This document shows, one piece after another, positions 48,101 to 54,377 of a DNA stretch of 64,000 nucleotides; the stretch's first letter is position 1; each line of letters starts with the position of its first letter. Below the pieces are notes generated by a model that worked only from the letters and a program-made list of their open reading frames with translations, was not told the DNA's origin and made no database searches. The translations under genes and the position numbers were made by a program. Origin of the DNA: DASYFG01 sp036498565 (GTDB taxonomy: Bacteria; Bacillota; Bacilli; Lactobacillales; Lactobacillaceae); NCBI GenBank assembly GCA_036498565.1, contig DASYFG010000002.1, positions 186,001 to 250,000 of the forward strand, given 5' to 3'.

Positions 48101-50824
48101 AAGAGCGCTACAGACAGCTCAGTGGCAAATGAACCAACTGTGACAGATGCACAGAAACATTTGACGGAAGTGTTGAATGATCCAGCGTCAACAACAGATG
48201 ATATTCAACAGGCAACGGATGCATTGAATAGTGCAGTAGCTGATGCACAAGCGGCACGTGATCAAGCTGTGTCTGACGCAGCAAAGGCAATTAATGATGC
48301 CAACAACAATTCATCAACGAATGAAACGGCAGTTGATAATGCAAAGAACGCTTTGGAATCTGTTTTGGTTAATCCAAATGCGACGACGCAAGACATTCAA
48401 AAAGCAACGGATGCCTTGAACGACGCGATTGCTGATGCGCAAAACGCACAACACGTAGCGCGTGATAATGCACAAGCTTTGCTAGACAGCTTGAAGCCAG
48501 TAAGTGGTGAAAGTGCTACTAAGGCGGCTCAAGCCGCACTGACAGCTTTGTTAGCAAATGACAAAGCTACTGCGGATGAAATTCAACAAGCAACGTCTGA
48601 TTTGCAAACAGCTTACAATGCGGACAAAGCGGCACGTGATGCGGCAAATAAGGCTGCAGATGATGCGATTGCGCGTGCGCAAGCAAGTGATGAGGCAACG
48701 GATGCAACGGTTCAAGCGGCCATTAAGCATTTGCAAGCAGTACAATCACAAGCTGCAAATGAAACTGATGAGCAATTGACGCAAGACATTCTTGATGCGA
48801 TTAAGGCTTTGAATGAAGCAGTTTCTGGCGCAATCGTGGCAGCGGCACAAGATGCTTTGGCCCAAACAACGCCAGTATCTAATGAAGCTAAAACAGCAGC
48901 TGCAGCGCAAAAGTTACAGGACTTGCTAGCGAGTGGTAATGCTAGTGATGATGCACTTGAAGCTGCGACAGAAGCATTACAAGCAGCAGTTGCCGCTGAT
49001 AAAGCAGATCGTCAAGCCGCTGAAAAGCAAGCTAACGACGCTATCACAGCAGCACAAGCTGACAAAAACCCTGCGGTACAAGCAGCAATCAAGCATCTGC
49101 AAGCCGTTATGGCGGCAGCTGCGAGTGATGATGCGAATAATTTGACAGCAGATATCTTAGCAGCAATTGAGGCATTGACCCAGGCGCAAGATGAAGCCCA
49201 AGATGTTCGCGATGCTGCTAACGATGCGCTACAAGCTGAAAATACCAAGCCTGTTTCTAACGAACAAGGTGTTAAAGATGCGAAGGCAGCTTTGGAAGAA
49301 ATCTTGAATACATCAACAAGTAACAATGATGATATTCAAAAAGCCATTGCTGATTTGCAACAAGCTGTCAAAGATGCGCAAGATGCACGCGATGCAGCCA
49401 ATGATAATGCTGACGCTGCACAAAGTGCTTTGAAAAACAACACTAACAAAGTTGTTCAACAAGCGTTGGCGGATTTGGAAAACTTGCAAAAGCTGGCAGC
49501 TGAAGATAATCAAGCGACTTTGACAAAAGACATTGAAGCAGCCATTGATGCTTTGAATGATTTGGTTAAGGCGGTAGATGAGGCTGACCAAGCATTAGCT
49601 GATTCACAAAAGGCACCTGTATCAAACGAACCAACAGTTCAAGACGCACAAAAGCATTTGGAAGATGTGCTAAATAATCCAGCATCAACCACTGAGGATA
49701 TCCAAAAAGCGACAGATGCCTTGAAGGAGGCAGTTGAAGACGCACAAGCGGCACGTGATGCGGCCACAAATGACGCACAGACTGCCGATCAAGCAGCTAC
49801 AGACAGTAAAGTTCATAACGAAACAGCTGTTAAAGACGCGCAACAAGCTTTGGAAGATGTCTTGAACAATCCAAATGCGACAACTGAAGACATTCAAAAA
49901 GCAACGGATGCCGTAAACGACGCTGTTAAACAAGCAGAGGAAGCTAAGGCTGAACATGATGATGCGGTAACTAAGGCTGATCAAACATTGCAAAATACGA
50001 AGCCTGTTTCAAAAGAAACAGAGGTAGCAGACGCCGTCAAGAAGTTGACAGATTTGTTAAGTGATACCAAGAGCTCAACTGCTGACATTCAAGCTGCCAC
50101 ACAAGCTTTGGCAGAGGCTGTCGAAGCTGCTAAACAAGCACGTGATGCGATGCTTGATCAAGCAAATAGTTTGATTGAACAAGCGCAATCAGGCTCAGCT
50201 AAGGATGATCAAGCAGTCAAAGATGCGCTAGCCGCGTTGCAAGATGTGCTAGCTAAAGCAGCAAATGATGAGGCGACGACGGCGGATATTCAAAAAGCAC
50301 TTGACGCTTTGCAAGTGGCGCTTGATAATCACGTAGATCCAACAGATCCAACAGATCCAACAGATCCAACAGATCCAACAGATCCAACAGATCCAACAGA
50401 TCCAACAGATCCAACAGATCCAACAGATCCAACAGATCCAACAGATCCAACAGATCCAACAGATCCAACGGATCCAACAAATAATGCCGTACCAAGCCCA
50501 CAACCAGTTGTGGTACAATTAACGCAACCTACTGCGTTGGGAAGCGTTTCATCGACTGATTCTGATGAAGTAGTCACAACACCAAGGGCAAGTGCACGAT
50601 TTACTGTACCAACAATCACTCAAAAGCATACAGTGGATGCTGCAACGCAAAACCCAACCAAGTATGCGCAAACGTTGCCAGAAAGTGGTAGTGACGAAAC
50701 GCAAGATTGGCGGGCAAATTTGGCAAATGCGTTGTTAGACATCACATTTGTTACAGCATCATACTTCTTGTTCTTGGCGGCAAAGCGTCGTCGCAAGCAA
50801 GACCAGGATAACGTAGAAAACTAG
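42149..50824 (+). CDS. Giant adhesin, C-terminal part: helical repeat stalk and LPESG anchor
   Basis: 2,891 codons from GTG 42149, though the natural reading is continuous with 39776. Two or three more MucBP-like domains (to about 43,080) lead into some 36 helical modules of about 50-60 residues, each with a P/A-V-S-N-E, V-x-x-A, D-I-Q-x-A-T-x-A-L and A-R-D-A-A pattern, similar to FIVAR-type stalks. Sixteen D-P-T triplets span the wall. The end is LPESG (50675-50689), a hydrophobic stretch and RRRK, a sortase signal with Ser for Thr. Alone this part has no signal peptide and would not be exported. Confidence 0.85.
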   Translation: MKSDTWDYTTTHGNPGAAFNIAVTAPTGYTANYRTISGTFDTIDDTNDQTANGASQFYIVEYKPQANTIIVQHRSDLGKLLSEETKTVYTDEDYTTAAKTYSGYNAGTYDAADSTADANGTFIYDASHTTSSRTVVYTYVAQPQRITINLTLNGVAIDENSAEGQALIHALIKAGGQQEYAGDDYKPGDPLLSLENQLKALVLTGYSFDALDDNNNGVIKGDNTTVITLNYTAQPTKYTVEYQDRWGNVIDKKISDEVLTGSVIGDDNDPEKAPVLDGYKLHSYTLDADELVDPDNGTKIVYVYYIDETLVTKAQTALASTGDVAGDADVVAAKDALQALFDNAGKLDENGKPISVTPDQLKQATQALLDAIHAATKDAADKALATTKPVTQESSVKAAINKLNDALNNYDGTTVTDADIQAATKVLNDAVTSEKAIRDTTKNDAAHAEDVVKNTVFTFTNGTIIISSPLTDDERIQAALKVLDDAIAAADADEGTTQAIKDAMDALAATRLEVLKDYANEIINQVTGPDAAWPIDNEQAVKDAVANLQQALASNDADVLTQAVSDGFVDVVGTVFDRSNALTAAQTQVDATSATAVSNEPAVQDAINALIEAAQTANSNSDDGNTQAIKDATAALAAATQQALEARNNARTAADEAIANIPPVGSEPEVQAAVDALNKALNDPAATTADIQAATEALNEIVATEKTERQTAVDAANQAIADANSATTTDGSTITQEPTVQDALNNLQSALNNPGTTTTEIEHYTDLLNQAVDNAVAAQEAARDAANELLNSLPPVANEAAVAQCATELQELLDATNPDSTADAINNAISKLQEAYNEALANRDMADNSAQQTIADAQAADNANDPAVQDAIQHLKDVQTAAVDGTALTEDILQAIAALNTAVTNATVAAAKDALSRTAPVSNESATQAAREALEAVLADSASSIDDIEAATTALNDAMATDKADRQNAIDAADSAIANAQTGNTSQNPAVQDAIQALRDVMATAAGDDANALTQDILDAITHLNEVIAAAQNTRNDAQAALDATAPVSNEAAVKSAATALQNILDDPTSTNQAIQDATAALLEATQTAKTARNAADNDADDAKSAVVNTTNPAVQKAIDALTVLQEKAAQDNESALTADIEAAIANLQALDQAVTDARTELDDAQQSGVSNEPSVLAAEQKLQDLLNDANATEQQIIDATNELKQAVADAQADRQAAQNAAQDALADVNSSDVLNETDVLDARDALQAVLDDPASTTQDIADATKALNDTLTAAQTARQDALDKAQSADDAANNSAVSNESTVQKAQNDLAAVVNNPASTTQEIVDATNALNQAVADEQAARDATTQAAQDAVTDAKNSSTVDEPAVADALTKLQDALKDPATTTEELQRLTDALNAAVNNATQAQTQARTDAQKALDSTKPVSGESAVKTAAQNLTDVLADPNVTAADIQAATTALTTATNTAKAARDAANDAAASAITRANASDNANDQAVQDAITALQNAQAAAANETDGKLTQDILDAIKALNEAVSGAAVAAAEDALAQTAPVSNETATKTASDALKELLNNPDATDDQIEAATQDLLTATQQDKAARDAADAKATSAIADAQSGTNAQNPAVQAAIKHLQDVMAAASQDDANALTADILAAIDALNAAIVDAQAQRDAADDALKAENTQPVSNETTVAEAIKHLQDVLADATSSNETIQAAIDELTTAASEAKTARDAANAAADEAKAAQSGTTNPAIQKAIDDLTALQKQAEQDNANALTADIQQATQALLDLADAVDDATKALTDAQNSAVANEPTVVTARQNLQDILADENATPAQIEAATQALQQAVADAQTARDAAKQAADEADQAATDSEVANEPSVKDAQQHLADVLADSTATTVDIQAATDALNKAVEDAKAQRDAARDTANDADTVATNSDVANEADVRDAQEHLTDVVNDPSSTTDDIKKATDALNEAISQAQTQRDAAQDAAQEANKSATDSSVANEPTVTDAQKHLTEVLNDPASTTDDIQQATDALNSAVADAQAARDQAVSDAAKAINDANNNSSTNETAVDNAKNALESVLVNPNATTQDIQKATDALNDAIADAQNAQHVARDNAQALLDSLKPVSGESATKAAQAALTALLANDKATADEIQQATSDLQTAYNADKAARDAANKAADDAIARAQASDEATDATVQAAIKHLQAVQSQAANETDEQLTQDILDAIKALNEAVSGAIVAAAQDALAQTTPVSNEAKTAAAAQKLQDLLASGNASDDALEAATEALQAAVAADKADRQAAEKQANDAITAAQADKNPAVQAAIKHLQAVMAAAASDDANNLTADILAAIEALTQAQDEAQDVRDAANDALQAENTKPVSNEQGVKDAKAALEEILNTSTSNNDDIQKAIADLQQAVKDAQDARDAANDNADAAQSALKNNTNKVVQQALADLENLQKLAAEDNQATLTKDIEAAIDALNDLVKAVDEADQALADSQKAPVSNEPTVQDAQKHLEDVLNNPASTTEDIQKATDALKEAVEDAQAARDAATNDAQTADQAATDSKVHNETAVKDAQQALEDVLNNPNATTEDIQKATDAVNDAVKQAEEAKAEHDDAVTKADQTLQNTKPVSKETEVADAVKKLTDLLSDTKSSTADIQAATQALAEAVEAAKQARDAMLDQANSLIEQAQSGSAKDDQAVKDALAALQDVLAKAANDEATTADIQKALDALQVALDNHVDPTDPTDPTDPTDPTDPTDPTDPTDPTDPTDPTDPTDPTDPTDPTDPTNNAVPSPQPVVVQLTQPTALGSVSSTDSDEVVTTPRASARFTVPTITQKHTVDAATQNPTKYAQTLPESGSDETQDWRANLANALLDITFVTASYFLFLAAKRRRKQDQDNVEN
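44508..50200 (+). repeat. Threefold super-repeat of helical modules in the adhesin
   Basis: The module series repeats in the same order three times, starting near 44510 (PPVANEAAV), 46400 (KPVSGESAV) and 48480 (KPVSGESAT). Each block runs PVxxE, N-D/T-x-A-V-Q, T-A-P-V-S-N-E, N-P-A-V-Q, P-V-S-N-E, T-N-P-A-I/V-Q, then several V-A-N-E modules. Block lengths are about 1.9, 2.1 and 1.7 kb. Confidence 0.75.
50336..50479 (+). repeat. Tandem 9-nt repeat encoding (Asp-Pro-Thr)16
   Basis: Sixteen copies of GATCCAACA (one ends ACG). In-frame, so gain or loss changes wall-spanning length without a frameshift. Unusual DNA homogeneity suggests slippage. Confidence 0.93.
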
Positions 50825-50835
50825 GAGATTGACTA

Positions 50836-51825
50836 ATGGTACCACCACATGATACAGAAACAGCCGGTCAACGTTTAGGCTGGCAAGCAAAAAATAATGC
50901 AAGAGCCGTAATGGACTCCCTTGCTGACAACAAAGATTTAACGGATGTTGCATTTGATGAAAAACAAAAATTATCAGCAGCAGAAGGGACAACTTGCCAA
51001 GTTGTTAGTGAAGAAGATTTGCAATACTTTGCGAATGGTCTATTGCATGCAATTGATGATTTTGCGGCGTCTCATCGCGTTACTGGGTTAGTTGAATACC
51101 AAGATTTGCACGCCAAAATTGTGCAAGATATCTTGACGTTATCGCAAGAAAACATTCGTGAAATCAGCAATGAATTGAAGGAATTGCGAGCTTTGGTGAG
51201 TCGCTTAGTTGTGCAAGCCAATGAAAACGATGTGAATGCTTTGCGTGCTGTGGCGGCTGACCATTTGGCAGCGTTTGCACCGGCTGCAACTGATGACACT
51301 TTGGCTGATGTTTATGCAGATTTACAAAATGGTTATCTTTCGCAAACATTGTTGAATGCCGAACAATGGCGTGAATTGATTCTAAACTTTACCAATGTTT
51401 TGCCAGAATTCCGCCGATTAACACGTATCTATTTGTTTGATATGATGGAAGGCATTGATAATTTGCGGGTGAAATATCATTTGGAAAACAATGCACAAAT
51501 TAGTGAATTGATGCATGAAGCGAACATGTTGATTCATGTCGCGGCACGTCCGGTTGATTTCTTGGATGTTCGTGACAAGTTCAATGAGGTAAATGTTTTG
51601 ATTAGCCAAGCAATCGTGGCGGATGCGCCGATTGAGGACGCACGTCAATATGCGCTGGATATCTTGCGTGAAGTGGAGAATACGGTTGCCACGGGCGTGC
51701 AATTGGATGAGGAAAGTGTTGATTTATTTAACACTTGCGTGGCTGATTTTAAAGCTAATCCTGATGCCGATCGTGACACGGTCCGAAGCATTGTTGAACG
51801 TTTGAAGAAAGTCACGTTTGCTTAA
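50836..51825 (+). CDS. Unknown helical protein downstream of the adhesin
   Basis: 329 residues, not recognised. No signal peptide, no transmembrane segment, no LPxTG. Mostly alpha-helical and acidic, with a possible coiled coil around ENIREISNELKELRALVSRL (about 98-117). Its SD (AGGAG, 50823-50827) overlaps the adhesin stop codon and ATG follows 11 nt after it, so the two are cotranscribed and perhaps coupled. A cytoplasmic accessory to adhesin export or regulation is possible, but that is context only. A terminator follows. Confidence 0.75.
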   Translation: MVPPHDTETAGQRLGWQAKNNARAVMDSLADNKDLTDVAFDEKQKLSAAEGTTCQVVSEEDLQYFANGLLHAIDDFAASHRVTGLVEYQDLHAKIVQDILTLSQENIREISNELKELRALVSRLVVQANENDVNALRAVAADHLAAFAPAATDDTLADVYADLQNGYLSQTLLNAEQWRELILNFTNVLPEFRRLTRIYLFDMMEGIDNLRVKYHLENNAQISELMHEANMLIHVAARPVDFLDVRDKFNEVNVLISQAIVADAPIEDARQYALDILREVENTVATGVQLDEESVDLFNTCVADFKANPDADRDTVRSIVERLKKVTFA

Positions 51826-51832
51826 AACGTGC

Positions 51833-51862
51833 AAAAAGCGTACCTGTTTAGGTGCGCTTTTT
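51833..51862 (+). terminator. Terminator after the adhesin operon
   Basis: AAAAAGCGTACCT pairs with AGGTGCGCTTTTT (one T-G pair) around a short loop. Confidence 0.82.
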
Positions 51863-51878
51863 GTTAAAAGGAGAAGAA

Positions 51879-52169
51879 ATGATTCAAGCATTGATTAGTT
51901 TAATTTTATTGGTCGTAACTTTTGGCAATTATTATTGGTTGAGCGGCGGCAGTCCAGTTTGGGTAAATATTGCGCTGCAAAGTGTGACTGTCGTGATCGC
52001 CATTGCGAATGTGCTTTCTTATCACGGACCCAAAACGACGTTCATTTATGATAATTGGGCGCGCGGTTGGAACTTACGGCGTGGTTTACAAATGATTGCG
52101 CTTTTGGGGAGCGGCGTTGTTTTAGTGGTGATGATTATGTTTGCACTGGGGAGAATTGCGGCATTATAG
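51879..52169 (+). CDS. Small hypothetical membrane protein
   Basis: 96 residues with three hydrophobic segments (about 1-17, 25-45, 65-90) joined by a polar loop YHGPKTTFIYDNWARGWNLRRG. No family recognised. Start 51879 has AAAAGGAG upstream; a reading from 51852 falls inside the terminator. It lies between the adhesin operon and ezrA, with terminators on both sides. Confidence 0.72.
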   Translation: MIQALISLILLVVTFGNYYWLSGGSPVWVNIALQSVTVVIAIANVLSYHGPKTTFIYDNWARGWNLRRGLQMIALLGSGVVLVVMIMFALGRIAAL

Positions 52170-52175
52170 GACACA

Positions 52176-52201
52176 AAAATCGTCTGCGGGCGATTTTTTG
52201 T
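52176..52201 (+). terminator. Terminator after the small membrane protein gene
   Basis: AAATCG and CGATTT form the core stem around a G-rich loop, followed by T6. Confidence 0.75.
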
Positions 52202-52303
52202 TTATGATTATCTTAAACTGATTAAGACTATTTCATAAAAAGGCGAGCGGCGCGGATAACGTGTATACTTATAGGAAAGTGTAAAAGGGTAAGTAGGGAC
52301 AAA

Positions 52304-54022
52304 ATGGAATTCACAATTGTACTTAGTGTGCTCGCGGTTGTCGCGATCTTATATGTTATTATTTTTATTTTGCAACGCATGACGGTCAAAAAAGTCAACG
52401 TTCTTTTGGAGCAAAAAGAGCAATTGGCGTCTTTGAAAGTACGTGATGAATTGATTGAAGGACGTAAGTTGTCTTTGACTGGTGAGTCATTGAAACAATA
52501 TCAACGTTTGGAAAACGATTATAACGACGTGCAAAACACGAAATTTTTGAAAATTGATGAACAAGCCAACTTGGTGTTATTTGAAGCGCGTGGGATTAAT
52601 TTTTGGAAGACACGTGGCGAATTAGAGCATCTGCAAGAAATGGTGGCCATGACCGAAGAAAACATTCGTGACGTGCGCACCGGTTTGTCTGATTTGAAAA
52701 AAATTGATGAAGAACGTCGCCAAGCGGTCAACGAGTTGAAAAAGCATTATGGCCAATTGCGCGAAACTTTGCAAGAACGTGAAGCTGATTTTGGCACGGC
52801 GGCGCCGGGTTTGCACGGTTTTTTGGATCAATTGGAAGACGATTATGCTGAATTTACCAAATTCACGTCTGAAGGCGACCACGCCAGCGCCAGCGATATT
52901 TATGAACAATTGGGCATGGAAACCACACAGTTGGAAGGCATGATGGAACAAGTGCCACCGTTGTTTGCTTATTTGAACCGCAAGTTCCCTGATCAACTGT
53001 TGGAATTGCAACAAGGACACGCCGCGTTGGTGGCGGAAGGTTTTGTTTTCCCACAAGAAAGTATTGCTGCCGAATTGCAAGCTATTGAAACGCATCGTCA
53101 ACAAGTTTTGCATTTGCTAGGCGAATTGAAACTTAAAGAAGTCACCGAACAAAACGGCTACATCGAACAACGCATCGACGCGCTGTACGACACGATGGAA
53201 ACCGAAATTCAAGCCAGCACAGCCGTCGCCCAAAACAGTGCCGCGTTGGTCGATTTGAAAGAACGCGTCGTGAACCAAAACCAAGTTTTGGCGATCGAAT
53301 TAGATCGTTTGCGACAAAGCTTTAAATTGTCCGGCAGCGAATTGGAAACACAACGGAATTTGTTGGAACAAATCAAGGATTTGGAAGAACAATTAGCGGA
53401 CGAAGAAGCACTGGTCAAAGCCAAAGAAGCGCCGTTTAGCGTGATTGAAGCGCGTCAAGATAAGTTGTTGAGCTTGTTTGGCGCCGTGGAAAATGAACAA
53501 CGTGAAATTTGGGACGCCGTTAGCAAATTAGAACCGGCTGAACGCGAAGCGCGTCAGCTCGGCGGTCAATTCAAAACACAATTGGATGACATTCGTCGTC
53601 ACATGGAGCATTTGAATTTGCCGGGCTTGCCAGCTAGTTATCTCGAATATTATTTTGCCGTGCAAAACGAAATCAGCCGTTTGGCGACGTCTTTGACAGC
53701 GGATCGTATTGACATGGACGAAGTTCAACGCGAACTGAACATCGTTTCAGCTGACATGGATACGTTAAAAGAACGCACGACCAGCACGGTGGACAGCGCA
53801 CGTTTGACGGAACGGATGTTGCAATATGCCAACCGTTATCGCTCAACGGATGAACGTGTGGCGCAAGCCAGCGATCAAGCGCGTGGTTTGTACGAACGTG
53901 ATTATAATTATGCCAAAGCTTTGGAGATTATCTCACCAGCTTTGGATGCGGTAGAACCTGGTGTGAGCGCGAAAATTGCCGACCAATACTATCGTCACAA
54001 GAGCAACAGCGCCGCTTATTAA
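52304..54022 (+). CDS. ezrA: Septation ring formation regulator EzrA
   Basis: Membrane-anchored spectrin-like protein that limits FtsZ ring formation and links it to wall synthesis. 572 residues: transmembrane helix at about 5-24 with a short extracellular N-terminus, then long cytoplasmic coiled coils ending YHKSNSAAY-like (YRHKSNSAAY). Length and layout match EzrA. A -10 TATACT is at about 52264 and AGGGAC serves as SD. Monocistronic. Confidence 0.95.
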   Translation: MEFTIVLSVLAVVAILYVIIFILQRMTVKKVNVLLEQKEQLASLKVRDELIEGRKLSLTGESLKQYQRLENDYNDVQNTKFLKIDEQANLVLFEARGINFWKTRGELEHLQEMVAMTEENIRDVRTGLSDLKKIDEERRQAVNELKKHYGQLRETLQEREADFGTAAPGLHGFLDQLEDDYAEFTKFTSEGDHASASDIYEQLGMETTQLEGMMEQVPPLFAYLNRKFPDQLLELQQGHAALVAEGFVFPQESIAAELQAIETHRQQVLHLLGELKLKEVTEQNGYIEQRIDALYDTMETEIQASTAVAQNSAALVDLKERVVNQNQVLAIELDRLRQSFKLSGSELETQRNLLEQIKDLEEQLADEEALVKAKEAPFSVIEARQDKLLSLFGAVENEQREIWDAVSKLEPAEREARQLGGQFKTQLDDIRRHMEHLNLPGLPASYLEYYFAVQNEISRLATSLTADRIDMDEVQRELNIVSADMDTLKERTTSTVDSARLTERMLQYANRYRSTDERVAQASDQARGLYERDYNYAKALEIISPALDAVEPGVSAKIADQYYRHKSNSAAY

Positions 54023-54026
54023 GCGT

Positions 54027-54053
54027 AAAAGTCGACTTCGGTCGGCTTTTTTA
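54027..54053 (+). terminator. Terminator of ezrA
   Basis: AAAGTCGAC-TTCG-GTCGGCTTT with a UUCG tetraloop and T run. Confidence 0.87.
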
Positions 54054-54064
54054 TTTGCCAAAGA

Positions 54065-54073
54065 TGATACAAT
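54065..54073 (+). promoter_or_regulatory. Extended -10 promoter of the Zn-sensor gene, leaderless spacing
   Basis: TGA-TACAAT (hexamer 54068-54073), 6 nt before ATG 54080. Confidence 0.65.
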
Positions 54074-54079
54074 AGGAAT

Positions 54080-54376
54080 ATGAATAATGAAGCGTTGAAA
54101 ATTTTAAAATTACTGGCAAATGAGCTGCGCTGGGCGTTGCTATTGCAATTGCGCGCGGGTGAAAAAACGGTGAGCGAGTTGGTTGAGTTGCTGGACGTAG
54201 AACAATCTCGCGTCTCACATCAACTAAAAGCAATGCGCGAATGCCAATTGGTCACGGCCCAACGCACGGGCAAAAATGTGGTTTACATGATTGCTGATCC
54301 ACACGTGCAGGATTTGATTGACGACGTCCAGCATCACGCCGAACACGTGGCGCGCAACGTACAACATGGAGAATAA
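54080..54376 (+). CDS. ArsR/SmtB family metal sensor, CzrA-like
   Basis: 98 residues, winged helix with recognition helix VEQSRVSHQLKAMRE. The last helix has D-x-H followed by H-x2-H at the CzrA spacing (ADPHVQDLIDDVQHHAEH: His, then 11 and 14 residues later), the alpha-5 zinc site. There is no alpha-3 Cys site. It should derepress on zinc, yet no efflux gene is adjacent and polA follows 1 nt after its stop, so its targets are elsewhere or include polA. The mRNA is probably leaderless. Confidence 0.85.
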   Translation: MNNEALKILKLLANELRWALLLQLRAGEKTVSELVELLDVEQSRVSHQLKAMRECQLVTAQRTGKNVVYMIADPHVQDLIDDVQHHAEHVARNVQHGE

Positions 54377-54377
54377 A

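Noticed and set aside
50336..50479. CRISPR-like array
   Set aside because: Contiguous 9-nt units without spacers, in frame within a surface protein.
50249..50619. Minus-strand ORFs across the Asp-Pro-Thr repeat
   Set aside because: They only reflect the 9-nt periodicity (Trp-Ile-Cys or Leu-Leu-Asp runs) and have no start signals.
42149..50824. Independent gene starting at GTG 42149
   Set aside because: It begins inside a repeat domain, has no signal peptide or good SD, and is in frame with the upstream half across a single stop codon; it is better read as the second half of one gene.
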